64,000 nucleotides of DNA from JBBROS01 sp965199595 (GTDB lineage: Bacteria; Pseudomonadota; Alphaproteobacteria; Acetobacterales; Acetobacteraceae). Location of the stretch: NCBI GenBank assembly GCA_965199595.1, contig OZ241182.1, positions 2,728,001-2,792,000 of the forward strand, read 5' to 3'. Positions 15,682-24,650 of this stretch are shown here, piece after piece. The position numbers were made by a program, and so were the translations under genes. Position 1 is the first letter of the stretch; every line of letters starts with the position of its first letter. Under the pieces are notes generated by a model. The model did not search any database, was not told where the DNA came from, and worked only from the letters and a program-made list of their open reading frames with translations.

Positions 15682-18252
15682 CTAGCGCCGGGGCGCGCCC
15701 ACCCAGGCCAGCAGCGCCGGCAGGAACAGCATCGTCGTCAGCATCGTGCAGCCAAGGCTGAGCAGCAGCAGATGCCCCATGCTCGCCGTGCCGGGATGCC
15801 CGGACAGCGCCAGCGACCCGAAGGCCGTCGAGGTGGTCAATCCCGAGAACAGCACGGCCCGCGCGGTGGCGGACCCGGCCGGGCCCGTCTCGCCCCGCCG
15901 CCAGTTCATCACGAAATACACGTTGAACGACACGCCCACGCCAAGCAGCAGCGGCAGCGCGATGATATTGGCGAAGTTCAGCGGCAGCGGCAGCAGCACC
16001 GCCAGCACCACCGTCAGCAGCGCGGAGACCAGCAGCGGCGCCAGCACCAGCAGCACGTCCGTCACCCGCTGCAGGCCCAGGATCAGCAGCACCGTCACCG
16101 CCGCCAGCGCCAGCTTCGCGGCGGTGCGGAACGCGTCCGTCACCGTGTCCGCGCTGGCGGTGATGGTCACGGCGGAGCCCGCGGCATCCGGCGCCACGGT
16201 GCGCACCTGGGCCACGAAGCGGTGCAGCCCGGCGCTGTCGCGGGCCTCCGGCTTCGGCACCACCTGCAGCTTGGCGCGGCCATCCGGCAGCACCCAGTCG
16301 CGGCGCAGCTCCTCCGGCACATCCGCAACCGTCGTCGGCCCGGCCTCCAGCGCCAGCCGCAACCGCTCCAGCTGCAGCGGCAGGAACCGGGTCAGCGCCG
16401 CATTGGCCGCAAGCAGCACGGGGTCCGGCGCCTTCGCCAGAGCCTGAAGGTCGGCGATGATGGCCAGCACGGTGCTGCCGGGCGGCAGCCTGTTCCGCAC
16501 GCCGTCCAGCCCCGCGGCAGTGGCGGCAACAGCCCGGCGCAGCTCGGCAGCATCGGGCGGCGGCGGCGGCGCGCCCACGGCCAGGGTGGTGCGCAGCAGG
16601 CTGGCGGCGTCCCGGATCAGCGGCAGCTTGGCAGCCTGGTCCTCCGGCACGAAGCTGCTGAGGCTGATCACCTGCTCCACCAGCGGCAGCGCCTGCAACC
16701 TGGTGCCCAGGGCCGCGGCGGCGGCAATGGAGGGGGTCAGCACCTCGATGGTGTACGGGTTGGCGATGGGGTCGTCCATCAGCGCATACAGCGTCCGCAT
16801 CGCCTCGGTGTTGCGGTTTTTGGTATGCAGCGGGTCGCTGTCGAAGGAAAGGCGCGGCAGCAGCGCCGCCCCGAGCAGCGCCAGCGCCGCAAAGCCCAGC
16901 ACGATGGGCCGCCGCAGCCGCACCACCACCGGGTCCAGCGGCCGCAACCAGGCAAGGCCGGTCTCCGCCGCCCCGCCCGCGGGCCGCAGCCCGGCCAGCA
17001 GCGCCGGCAGCACCGTCACGGTGCAGAAGAACGCGATCAGCATGCCGATGCCCGCGATCAGCCCCAGCTGCGCGACACCCAGGAAGTCCGTGGGCGTGAA
17101 GGCCAGGAACCCCGCCATGCTGGCCAGCGCCGCCACGAGCACCTGCCGCCCGGTGCGCCGCCCCGTGAGGTCCAGCGCCGCCCGCAGGTCCGGCACCTGC
17201 TGGCGGATGTCGCGGAACCGCACCGTCACCTGGATCGCGAAATCCACCGCGATGCCGACGAACAGCACGGCGAAGGCCACCGAAACCAGGTTCAGCGTGC
17301 CCACCGCCAGCGCCGCGAAGGCCGTGGTCAGCAACAGCCCCAGCACCAGCGTCAGCAGGATCGGCACGATCAGCCGCCAGCTGCGCACCGCCAGGAACAG
17401 CAGCAGCGCCACCAGCACCATGCTGCCCGCCAGGCCCGCGCCGGCGCCGTTGGCCACGGTGGAGAACTCCTCATCCTCCAGCGCCACGCTGCCGGTCAGC
17501 CGGACACGGGCGTTGCCGCTGCGTACGAACTCCAGCTGTGCGGCGGCGGCGCGGATGGCGGCGCTGGCATGGGCGCCGGGCTCCAGCGCGCCATAGTCCA
17601 GCACCGGCTTCACCAGCACGAAATGATACTTGCCGCCCATATCCGCCACCGACCCGGCCAGCAGCCGCTCCCAGGACAGCGGCTGCGTCTGCCCGGCGGC
17701 GGCGGCGGCCAGCGCGGTGTGGAACGCCTTGAGCGACGGCTCGAACGGCGCCAGGTTGGCCTGCCCGGCCTCGACGCCCTGGCTGATCAGCGCCAGGGCA
17801 GCGAGCAGGCCGCGCAGGCTCGGGTCCCGCGCCAGCTGGCCCAGGAAGGGCTGGGCGTCGATGGTCTGGTCGAGCAGGGCCTGCAACGGGGCCGGGTCGA
17901 GGAACATCAGGCCGTTCTTTTCCAGGTATGGCGAGAAGTCAGGCCGCCGCACGCTCTGGAAATGCACGTGGTCCGTGGACAGCTTGGCCGCCAGTTCCGC
18001 GGCGGTAGCCTCCGCCTCCTCGGGGATGTCGGCATCGATGACGGCGACCAGCAGATCCTCGTTCTGCGGAAAGGCGCGTTGCAGCTCCAGCCCCCGCTGC
18101 CGCCAGGACAGGCTGGTGGAGAACAGGTTGGACGTGTCGGTGCTGACACTCAGCCGGGTGGCAACGGCCCAGACGGAGCCGAGCGCCGCCAGCACCGCCA
18201 GCACCAGCACCATGCGGTGGCGGTGCGCGCAGAAGGCGATCCAGCGGCCCAT
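15682..18252 (-). CDS. hpnN: HpnN-like RND family membrane transporter
   Basis: An 856-residue RND-type protein, the length of HpnN proteins, which move hopanoids to the outer membrane. A first membrane helix lies near residues 14-30, then a periplasmic loop, five to six helices from about residue 265 (GSMVLVALLLFLAVRSW to TVTVLPALLAGL), a second loop and a final set ending LLLLSLGCTMLTTMLFLPALLAW. The ATG at 18252 overlaps the stop of the CDP-alcohol transferase (ATGA). No hopanoid synthesis gene (squalene-hopene cyclase, hpnC-E) is in the window; the operon partners suggest another lipid cargo. Symbol by family resemblance. Confidence 0.8.
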   Translation of the reverse strand: MGRWIAFCAHRHRMVLVLAVLAALGSVWAVATRLSVSTDTSNLFSTSLSWRQRGLELQRAFPQNEDLLVAVIDADIPEEAEATAAELAAKLSTDHVHFQSVRRPDFSPYLEKNGLMFLDPAPLQALLDQTIDAQPFLGQLARDPSLRGLLAALALISQGVEAGQANLAPFEPSLKAFHTALAAAAAGQTQPLSWERLLAGSVADMGGKYHFVLVKPVLDYGALEPGAHASAAIRAAAAQLEFVRSGNARVRLTGSVALEDEEFSTVANGAGAGLAGSMVLVALLLFLAVRSWRLIVPILLTLVLGLLLTTAFAALAVGTLNLVSVAFAVLFVGIAVDFAIQVTVRFRDIRQQVPDLRAALDLTGRRTGRQVLVAALASMAGFLAFTPTDFLGVAQLGLIAGIGMLIAFFCTVTVLPALLAGLRPAGGAAETGLAWLRPLDPVVVRLRRPIVLGFAALALLGAALLPRLSFDSDPLHTKNRNTEAMRTLYALMDDPIANPYTIEVLTPSIAAAAALGTRLQALPLVEQVISLSSFVPEDQAAKLPLIRDAASLLRTTLAVGAPPPPPDAAELRRAVAATAAGLDGVRNRLPPGSTVLAIIADLQALAKAPDPVLLAANAALTRFLPLQLERLRLALEAGPTTVADVPEELRRDWVLPDGRAKLQVVPKPEARDSAGLHRFVAQVRTVAPDAAGSAVTITASADTVTDAFRTAAKLALAAVTVLLILGLQRVTDVLLVLAPLLVSALLTVVLAVLLPLPLNFANIIALPLLLGVGVSFNVYFVMNWRRGETGPAGSATARAVLFSGLTTSTAFGSLALSGHPGTASMGHLLLLSLGCTMLTTMLFLPALLAWVGAPRR

Positions 18253-18869
18253 CACCGGCCGAACTCCGGGGCCGCATAACGCGAAATGCGCCGCAGCCGC
18301 CACCCGGTGATCACAGCGACCACCGGCACCACCAGGGCGGTGCCGACCACGATGGGCGACAGCCAGCCCAGCCACGCCAAGGGGCCCATAAGATACAGCG
18401 CGTCATCGGGGTCGAACCCGGCGCGGCCGCTATAGGCCTTCGTGCCCACAGGGCTGCGCGCCTCCAGCAGCTCGGACCACCAGCCGCACAGCATCATGGA
18501 CACGCCGCCCAGCAGGCCCAGCGGAATGGCCCAGTGCCCCAGCCAGCCGTATCGCACCGCGAAGCCGGCAGCCACGAAGAACAGCGCGTTCACGAGATTG
18601 TCGACATAATAGTCATAGCGGTGGCCCGAGGCGCTCATCATGTCGCCCACCCGCGCCAGCTCGCCATCCGCCCGGTCCAGGAAGGCGGAGACCAGCCACA
18701 GCGCCCCGCCCCACCAGGCCCCCGCCGGCCGGGCGGTGGCGATGGCCAGACAGGCCGCGACGCCGCTCAGCAGCCGCAGCGTCGTCAGGTGGTTGGGCGT
18801 GACCCGCGTGCCCAGCAGCGGGCGGATCGCCCGGCGGGCCAACAGGTGGGTCCAGCTGTCATGGCTCAA
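18252..18869 (-). CDS. CDP-alcohol phosphatidyltransferase family protein
   Basis: A 205-residue integral membrane enzyme. The diagnostic motif D-G-x2-A-R-x8-G-x3-D-x3-D is complete in ADGELARVGDMMSASGHRYD followed by YYVD. It would transfer a phospho- or phosphono-alcohol from a CDP/CMP-activated donor to a lipid acceptor. TTG at 18869 is chosen as start: it overlaps the HpnL-like stop (TTGA) and gives SHDSWTHLLARR.. with the normal family N terminus; an ATG at 18911 would overlap by 46 bases. In this phosphonate locus CMP-2-aminoethylphosphonate is the attractive donor, but this is inference. Confidence 0.85.
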   Translation of the reverse strand: MSHDSWTHLLARRAIRPLLGTRVTPNHLTTLRLLSGVAACLAIATARPAGAWWGGALWLVSAFLDRADGELARVGDMMSASGHRYDYYVDNLVNALFFVAAGFAVRYGWLGHWAIPLGLLGGVSMMLCGWWSELLEARSPVGTKAYSGRAGFDPDDALYLMGPLAWLGWLSPIVVGTALVVPVVAVITGWRLRRISRYAAPEFGR

Positions 18870-19846
18870 ACCGAAGTCTCCACTATCCGGGCCCGGCGCG
18901 ATGCCAGCCACTGCCAGGCAACCAGCGCCGGCACGCCCAGCCCGATTTCACGCAGGCGCTTGACCAGGCCCAGGGCGACGGCCAGCTCGGGCGACAGGCC
19001 GAACAGGTGGCACACCACGACATACCCGCCCTCCGCCACGCCCAGCGCGCCCGGGATGGCGAAGCCCGCCGCCTTGAGCGCCTGGCCCAGCGCCTCGATC
19101 ACGATCCCCTCGCCGAGCCCTACATCGGTTCCCAGCAGATGCAAGGCCAGGCACACCTCCACCCCGCCCAGCGCCCATGAGATGGAGTGGTACATCGCCG
19201 CCAGCGCCACCCGCCCGGGCCGCCGGTAGATGCCGCGGATGGCGGCGTCGAGCCCGGTGATCTCGCCCAGCGGCGCCCAGCCGAAGCTGTTGGACAGCCG
19301 CATGATGCCGCGCTCGATCAACCCGGCCAGCCCGAACCATTGCGCCGCGATGAACCCCACCGCCCCCAGCGCCGCCACGCCAAGCCCGCCCAGCACATAG
19401 CCGGAGACCCCGCTCTCCCCCACCAGCAAAATCAGCAGCGCGAGACCCAGCAGCGTGAACACGATCTGGGTCAGCATCTCCATCGTCAGGTCGCCGACCG
19501 AACCCGCCACCGCCTGCGCGAGCGGCACGCCGCGGCGGCGCAACAGCCGGGCCGCAACGACCTCGCCGCCGATCTGCGCGACCGGCAGCAGGTTGTTCAC
19601 CCCCTCGCGGATCCAGCGCAGCACCATGAACTCGCCCAGCGAGGGCCGCGGCACCGTGGGGCCCGCGATCACCCGCCAGGCCCAGCTGGAGAACAGCACC
19701 TGCACCACATGGAACAGCACCACGCCCAGGATGCCCCAGCCGGCCCGGCCCAGCAGCGCGAAGATCTCGTCCACGCCAAAGCTGGCCAGCAGCCACGCCG
19801 CCAGGCCCAGCCCCACCAGCGTGCCGATCGCCGCGCCCCACTTCAT
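18866..19846 (-). CDS. hpnL: HpnL-like / lysylphosphatidylglycerol-synthase-TM-region membrane protein
   Basis: A 326-residue protein with about eight hydrophobic helices and the features of the UPF0104/LPG synthase flippase-type domain: REGVNNLLPVAQIGGEVVAARLL near residue 80 and FAIPGALGVAEGGYV near 270. HpnL proteins are found in hopanoid clusters; the related MprF domain flips aminoacylated lipids. Start ATG 19846 is divergent from phnW with only 35 bases between. First gene of a three-gene minus-strand operon with the CDP-alcohol transferase and the RND protein. A role in flipping the lipid made here is plausible but not shown. Confidence 0.75.
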   Translation of the reverse strand: MKWGAAIGTLVGLGLAAWLLASFGVDEIFALLGRAGWGILGVVLFHVVQVLFSSWAWRVIAGPTVPRPSLGEFMVLRWIREGVNNLLPVAQIGGEVVAARLLRRRGVPLAQAVAGSVGDLTMEMLTQIVFTLLGLALLILLVGESGVSGYVLGGLGVAALGAVGFIAAQWFGLAGLIERGIMRLSNSFGWAPLGEITGLDAAIRGIYRRPGRVALAAMYHSISWALGGVEVCLALHLLGTDVGLGEGIVIEALGQALKAAGFAIPGALGVAEGGYVVVCHLFGLSPELAVALGLVKRLREIGLGVPALVAWQWLASRRARIVETSV

Positions 19847-19881
19847 GGCGTCCGCCCCCGGGCTGCGGTAGGCTCACGCCC

Positions 19882-20976
19882 ATGCGCACCATCCTGCTGA
19901 CCCCCGGCCCCCTCACCACGTCCGACGCCACGCGCGCCGCCATGGGCCGCGACTGGGGGTCCCGCGATCAGGACTTCATCGATCTCAGCGAGGGCGTCCG
20001 CACCCGGCTCGGCGCGCTGGTCCATGCGGGCGCCACCCACGCCGTGGTGCCGATCCAGGGCGCCGGCACCTATGCGGTGGAAGCCGCCATCGGCACGCTG
20101 GTGCCGCGCAACAGCAAGCTGCTGGTGCTGGTCAACGGCGCCTATGGCCGCCGAGCCGTTGAAATGGCGACCCGCATGGGCCGTACCGTGTCGGCGCTGG
20201 AGTGGCCCGAGGACCAGGCCGTCGACCCGGCCCGCCTCGCCGCCGCCCTGCAGGACGACCCGGCCATCACCGACGTGCTGCTGGTGCATCTGGAAACCAC
20301 CAGCGGCCTGCTGAACCCCTTGGAGCCCATCGCCGCCATGGTGCAGGCCGCCGGCCGCCGCCTGCTGCTGGATGCCATGAGCTCGCTTGGCGCCATCCCG
20401 ATCGACCTGCGCGCCACGCCGTGCTGCGCGGTCATGGCCTCGGCCAACAAGTGCCTGGAGGGTGTGCCGGGCCTGGCCTACGTGATTGCGGAGATCGGGC
20501 ACCTGGGGGCCATGAAGGGCAACAGCGCCAGCACCAGCCTGGACCTGCAGGCGCAGTGGGCGGGCTTCCAGGCCAACCGCCAATGGCGCTTCACTCCGCC
20601 CACCCACGTGGTCGCGGCCCTGGCGGCGGCGCTGGACCAGCTGGAGGCCGAGGGCGGCGTGGCGGCCCGCGGCGCCCGCTATCGCGCGCACATGGACGCG
20701 CTGGTGGCCGGCATGCGCCGCCTGGGTTTCGCGACTTATCTGCCGGATGCGCTGCAAGGCCCGGTCATCCTCACGTTGCGCGAACCCGAGGGTTTCGACT
20801 TCACGGCGCTGTATCAGGCGCTGCATGCGCAGGGTATCGTGCTCTATCCCGGCAAGCTGACGCGCGAGGCCAGCTTCCGCATCGGCTGCATCGGTGCCAT
20901 TACCCTGGCCGACATCCAGCGCACGCTGGATGCGATCCGCGATGTCCTTGGTGCCCACGTTCAGGCGGCCGGGTAG
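19882..20976 (+). CDS. phnW: 2-aminoethylphosphonate--pyruvate transaminase
   Basis: A 364-residue class V aminotransferase. The start ILLTPGPLTTSDATRAAM with MGRDWGSRDQDF is typical of PhnW; the PLP lysine is in ASANKCLEGVPG near residue 190; the phosphate/substrate region is in the C-terminal FRIGCIGAI. In degradation the enzyme makes phosphonoacetaldehyde; next to pepM and ppd it runs the other way and gives 2-aminoethylphosphonate from phosphonoacetaldehyde. It overlaps the convergent ppd gene by 16 bases and is divergent from the lipid-type operon. Confidence 0.92.
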   Translation: MRTILLTPGPLTTSDATRAAMGRDWGSRDQDFIDLSEGVRTRLGALVHAGATHAVVPIQGAGTYAVEAAIGTLVPRNSKLLVLVNGAYGRRAVEMATRMGRTVSALEWPEDQAVDPARLAAALQDDPAITDVLLVHLETTSGLLNPLEPIAAMVQAAGRRLLLDAMSSLGAIPIDLRATPCCAVMASANKCLEGVPGLAYVIAEIGHLGAMKGNSASTSLDLQAQWAGFQANRQWRFTPPTHVVAALAAALDQLEAEGGVAARGARYRAHMDALVAGMRRLGFATYLPDALQGPVILTLREPEGFDFTALYQALHAQGIVLYPGKLTREASFRIGCIGAITLADIQRTLDAIRDVLGAHVQAAG

Positions 20977-22112
20977 GGCCGCGCCAGGAACGTCTTGAAG
21001 CGCCGGGCCACCTCGTGCGGTGCCACGGTCGGGCGGCCCAGCACCTTCATGGAGCCCGGCCGGATCCGCACATGCAGCAGCACCGGGCCCGGCAGCGTCA
21101 GCGCCGTGCGGAACGCCTCCCCGAACCCGGCCACGTCATCGCATTCCAGCGCCGCGCGGTAGCCGCAGGCCAGCGCCACACCGCTGAAATCCACCGAGGC
21201 GGAAACGGTCGCCTGCCCGCCGGTGCTGTCATGCACCCCGTTGTCCAGCAGCACATGCACCAGCCCGGCCGGCGCCTGCGCCCCGATGGTGGCGAACGTG
21301 CCCAGCTTCATCAGCGCCGCGCCGTCCCCATCCAGCACGACCACCTTGCGGCCGGTGTTCAGCGCCACGCCCAGCCCCATGCCGCTGGCCCCGCCCATGG
21401 AGCCGACCTGATACAGATGCTGCTCCCGGTCCGACAGCGTGAACAGCTCCCGGCCCGACTTGCCGGTGGTCGCCACCACCGCGGCGGAGTCCGGGATCCC
21501 GGCCAGCAGCCGCTCCAGCACGTCCACCCGGCTGGGCCGCGTGCCATGCGCCCGGTGGTCCATCCGCTGGCCCGGCGGCAACACCGCCCGCGCCGGCTCG
21601 TCCAGCGTCCCGGGGGCCACGCTGCCCTCGTGCATCACCAGGCCGTACACGGTGCCGCCCGCCATCGCCGCCATCGCGGCGTCCAGCGCCGGGCCGATCT
21701 CGGCCTCGGTCTGTGGAAAGACGCCCTGCGGCACCTCGATGGTCCGCAGCAGGTCCTGCGTGATGCGGCCCATCAGCGTGTGCTGCGGCTCGTCCTTGCG
21801 GCCGGGCTCGCCGCGCCAGGTGACGATCAGCAGGCTGGGGATGCGGAACGGGTGGTTCAGCGAGGTGAGCGGGTTCACCGCGTTGCCCAGCCCGGAGTTC
21901 TGGCACATCACCACGGTCTGCCGCCCGGCCAGCCAGGCTCCGGCCGCAATCGCCACCGCCTCGCCCTCGCTGGCGGCACCCACGTAGTCCAGCGAGCGGC
22001 GGCTGGCGACGCTGTTGATTAGCGGCGTCAGGTAGCTGCACGGCACCCCGGTGTAGAAGGTGAGGCCCCGCGCCGCCGCCGCATCCAGATAGACGGACCC
22101 GTCCAGACTCAA
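20961..22112 (-). CDS. phosphonopyruvate decarboxylase (TPP enzyme)
   Basis: A 383-residue ThDP-dependent enzyme turning phosphonopyruvate into phosphonoacetaldehyde plus CO2, the irreversible step that drives phosphonate synthesis (family name Ppd/AepY). The N-terminal half has GLTFYTGVPCSYLTP and the catalytic-type Glu in ASEGEAVAIAAG; the C-terminal half has the TPP/Mg motif VVLDGDGAALMKLGTFATIG followed by LLDNGVHDSTGGQ. The start is TTG at 22112, overlapping the pepM stop (TTGA); no ATG or GTG exists at a suitable position. Co-transcribed with pepM. Confidence 0.92.
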   Translation of the reverse strand: MSLDGSVYLDAAAARGLTFYTGVPCSYLTPLINSVASRRSLDYVGAASEGEAVAIAAGAWLAGRQTVVMCQNSGLGNAVNPLTSLNHPFRIPSLLIVTWRGEPGRKDEPQHTLMGRITQDLLRTIEVPQGVFPQTEAEIGPALDAAMAAMAGGTVYGLVMHEGSVAPGTLDEPARAVLPPGQRMDHRAHGTRPSRVDVLERLLAGIPDSAAVVATTGKSGRELFTLSDREQHLYQVGSMGGASGMGLGVALNTGRKVVVLDGDGAALMKLGTFATIGAQAPAGLVHVLLDNGVHDSTGGQATVSASVDFSGVALACGYRAALECDDVAGFGEAFRTALTLPGPVLLHVRIRPGSMKVLGRPTVAPHEVARRFKTFLARPYPAA

Positions 22113-23767
22113 GAGAAGTTCCGCGCGTCGGCCAGGTCCAGCATGGTGTCCACGTCCAGCCAGTGCCCGGTCACGTAGTGCACGCCCACCGGGTGATGCG
22201 CCGCGATGCGGGACAGCAGCGCGGAGATGTCGGCCTGGGCCAGCGAACCATCGGCCCGCATCGCGTCCAGCTCGGCGCGGATCAGCCGGCTCCCCTCGGG
22301 CGTCGCGCGCAGCAGGCCGATCCATTCGCCGTGCGTCCCGCCCGCTTCGCCGCCCGTCTCGCCGATCGCCAGCAGCCGGGTCGGCCGCTCGTCCATGTCG
22401 TCGGGCGAGTAGGCGCGGTCCGTGCGCACCAGGTCCCGCGCATTGGCGGCACGGGCGCCGGGCTGGCCGCCATGGGCGTCCACCGCCACCACGATGTCGC
22501 CCGGCACGGTCAGCATCCCGTCCAGGATGTAGCGGCGGAACAGCACGTCGCCGTAGACGATGACGCTGTCGCCCACCAGGCGGTCCGCCGCCTGGGCCAG
22601 CGACATGGCCTCGTTGGTGGTCTCGAACTGGTCGTTGTCCACGGTGCGGATGCCCGGCAGCGCCACCGCATCCTTCCGGTAGCCGCGCACCACGGTCACG
22701 TCCTTCACGCCCGAGGCCGCCAGCGTCTCCACCAGCCGTGCCAGCAGCGGCCGGCCGCGCACGTCGATCATGCACTTCGGCCGGTCCGCCGTCAGCGCCT
22801 CGAGCCCGGTGCCGCGCCCGGCGGCCAGCACCACGGCGCGGGCCGGGATCACCTCCGGCAGATAGCGGCGCCCGGCCTCCTCCAGCTCGTCATTGCCCAT
22901 CAGGCGGAAGATGTCGTGCACGGTGACGACGCGGTGCTCGACCTGGTTCAGGCTCTCATCGGCGGCGATCTGCCGGGCCGTCTCGCGCATCGCCGTCATG
23001 GAGGCGCGCAGCAGGTGGTTGGCCCAGATGATGGTGGAGATGCCGGCCTGGCGGAACACCTCCGTGGGCGTCGCATAGTACATGGTCGGCACGATCACCA
23101 CGGGGCAGCGGCCGCCCCAAAGGCGCGTGAACTCCAGGATCTCGGTCGCCACCGCCTTCTTGGAATGGATCAGGATCGCGTCGGCGCCGGCCGCGTGATA
23201 CGCCTCGCCCCGGCGCAGCGCCTCGTCCATGCCATGGCCCGAGATCAGCGCCTCGATCCGCGCCACGATGCAGAACGCGTCCGACGCCTGCGCGTCCTTG
23301 CCGGCGCGCAGCCGGCCGCAGAACTCGGCGACATCGGCCAGCGGCTGCGCCTCGCCCAGGAAGGAGTTGGTCTTCGGGAACAGCTTGTCCTCGATGCACA
23401 CCCCGGCGATGCCGCGCTCCCCCAGCTTGCGCACCAGGCGGCGCACGTTGTTGAAGTTGCCATAGCCGGTATCGCCATCCACCAGGATCGGCAGCGCGGT
23501 GGCGTCGGCCATGTATTCGAGCATGTCGAGCACCTGGGTCCACGATGCCTCATTGCTGTCCCGCAGCCCAAGCATGGCGGACATGGACAGGCCCGAGGCC
23601 CAAACCCCGGCGAACCCGGCCTCCTCGACGATCTTCGCCGACAGGCCGCTATGCGCCTCCATCAGGAAGCTCAGCTCCTTGCTTTGGAACAAGCCCCGTA
23701 ACGCCAGGGCGCGGGACTCCGCGCTGGGCCGGAGGGTGGGTGTTGGCTGGACATGAATGTCGGGCAT
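22109..23767 (-). CDS. pepM: phosphoenolpyruvate mutase fused to a nucleotidyltransferase domain
   Basis: A 552-residue two-domain protein. Residues 1 to about 290 are PEP mutase, forming the C-P bond of phosphonopyruvate: LVDGDTGYGNFNNVRR and the hallmark EDKLFPKTNSFLG (EDK-x3-KxNS) that separates mutases from isocitrate lyases. From about 305 a sugar-nucleotidyltransferase-like domain follows: AVVLAAGRGTGLEALTADRP, KCMIDVRGRPLLARLVETL and DSVIVYGDVLF. GGAGG lies 6 bases before the ATG at 23767. First gene of the pepM-ppd operon, divergent from the PntC-like gene across 130 bases, which should hold both promoters. Confidence 0.93.
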   Translation of the reverse strand: MPDIHVQPTPTLRPSAESRALALRGLFQSKELSFLMEAHSGLSAKIVEEAGFAGVWASGLSMSAMLGLRDSNEASWTQVLDMLEYMADATALPILVDGDTGYGNFNNVRRLVRKLGERGIAGVCIEDKLFPKTNSFLGEAQPLADVAEFCGRLRAGKDAQASDAFCIVARIEALISGHGMDEALRRGEAYHAAGADAILIHSKKAVATEILEFTRLWGGRCPVVIVPTMYYATPTEVFRQAGISTIIWANHLLRASMTAMRETARQIAADESLNQVEHRVVTVHDIFRLMGNDELEEAGRRYLPEVIPARAVVLAAGRGTGLEALTADRPKCMIDVRGRPLLARLVETLAASGVKDVTVVRGYRKDAVALPGIRTVDNDQFETTNEAMSLAQAADRLVGDSVIVYGDVLFRRYILDGMLTVPGDIVVAVDAHGGQPGARAANARDLVRTDRAYSPDDMDERPTRLLAIGETGGEAGGTHGEWIGLLRATPEGSRLIRAELDAMRADGSLAQADISALLSRIAAHHPVGVHYVTGHWLDVDTMLDLADARNFS

Positions 23768-23897
23768 CGTTGCCTCCACGGCGGAAGGCCGAGACGACGC
23801 CTTCCGGGGCCTGGGCACTAAGCCCCCGCCGCCCAACCGTCAAGGAACCGACACACGTCGCTATCCATCGGACCCCGGCTCGGCTACAGAAACGGGC

Positions 23898-24650
23898 ATG
23901 ACCGCCGCTCACCCCCACGCCGTGATCCTCGCCGCCGGCATCGGCCGCAGACTGGGGGAGCGCCTGGGTGACAGCACAGGCGACCTGCCAAAGGCCCTGC
24001 TCGAATTCGGCGGCGCCTCCCTGCTCGCCCGGCATGTCGCGGCCCTGCGCGGCTGCGGCGTGGACGACATCACCATCGTCGTCGGCTTCGCGGCCGACCG
24101 TATCCGCCACGCCCTGCGGGACACGCCCGGCATCACCCTGATCACCAATCCCGACTACCGCGAAGGCAGCGTCGTCTCCCTCGCCGCCGCCGGGTCCACG
24201 CTGCGCGCCGGCCGGCCGCTGGTGCTGATGGACGCCGACGTGCTGTACGAGCCCCGCCTGCTGGCCCGGCTGATCGGCAGCCCGCACCCCAACGCCTTCC
24301 TGCTGGACCGCCATATCGAGCCCGGTGACGAGCCGGTGAAGCTCTGCGTGCAGGACGGCCGCATCGTGGACTTCCACAAGCGCCCGCAGGCGGCGCATGA
24401 ATGGCACGGCGAGAGCGTCGGCTTCTTCCGCTTCACCGCCGACGTCGCCACCGACCTCGCCAACCGGGCAGACCGCTATGTTGCGGAGGGCCGCCGTGCC
24501 ATGGAATACGAAGAACCGATCCGGGATATGGTGCAGGCCGAGCCCGCCCTGTTCGGCTTCGAGGACATAACCGGTCTGCCCTGGACCGAAATCGATTTTC
24601 CGGAGGATGTCGTGAAAGCCAACGCCCTTCTGCCGCAGCTGGTCGCCTGA
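23898..24650 (+). CDS. PntC-like nucleotidyltransferase (probable 2-aminoethylphosphonate cytidylyltransferase)
   Basis: A 250-residue LicC/PntC-type nucleotidyltransferase. HAVILAAGIGRRLGERLGD gives the nucleotide-binding loop, DLPKALLEFGGASLLARH the conserved lysine region, and PLVLMDADVLYEP the metal-binding Asp. In phosphonate clusters such enzymes make CMP-AEP from CTP and AEP, the activated headgroup. ATG at 23898 gives the normal start. The stop overlaps the PhyH gene start (TGATG). Choline or sugar phosphate would be alternative substrates; the context favours AEP. Confidence 0.78.
   Translation: MTAAHPHAVILAAGIGRRLGERLGDSTGDLPKALLEFGGASLLARHVAALRGCGVDDITIVVGFAADRIRHALRDTPGITLITNPDYREGSVVSLAAAGSTLRAGRPLVLMDADVLYEPRLLARLIGSPHPNAFLLDRHIEPGDEPVKLCVQDGRIVDFHKRPQAAHEWHGESVGFFRFTADVATDLANRADRYVAEGRRAMEYEEPIRDMVQAEPALFGFEDITGLPWTEIDFPEDVVKANALLPQLVA

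Noticed and set aside
15658..18279. An 873-codon open frame on the + strand opposite the RND gene, rich in Gln, Arg and His.
   Set aside because: It is the antisense shadow of a GC-rich gene: no ribosome-binding site, low-complexity composition and no recognisable domain, while the minus strand encodes a full HpnN-like protein.
18870..18911. ATG at 18911 as start of the CDP-alcohol transferase.
   Set aside because: It gives a non-conserved 14-residue extension and a 46-base overlap; TTG at 18869 overlaps the preceding stop by 4 bases as at other junctions of this region.
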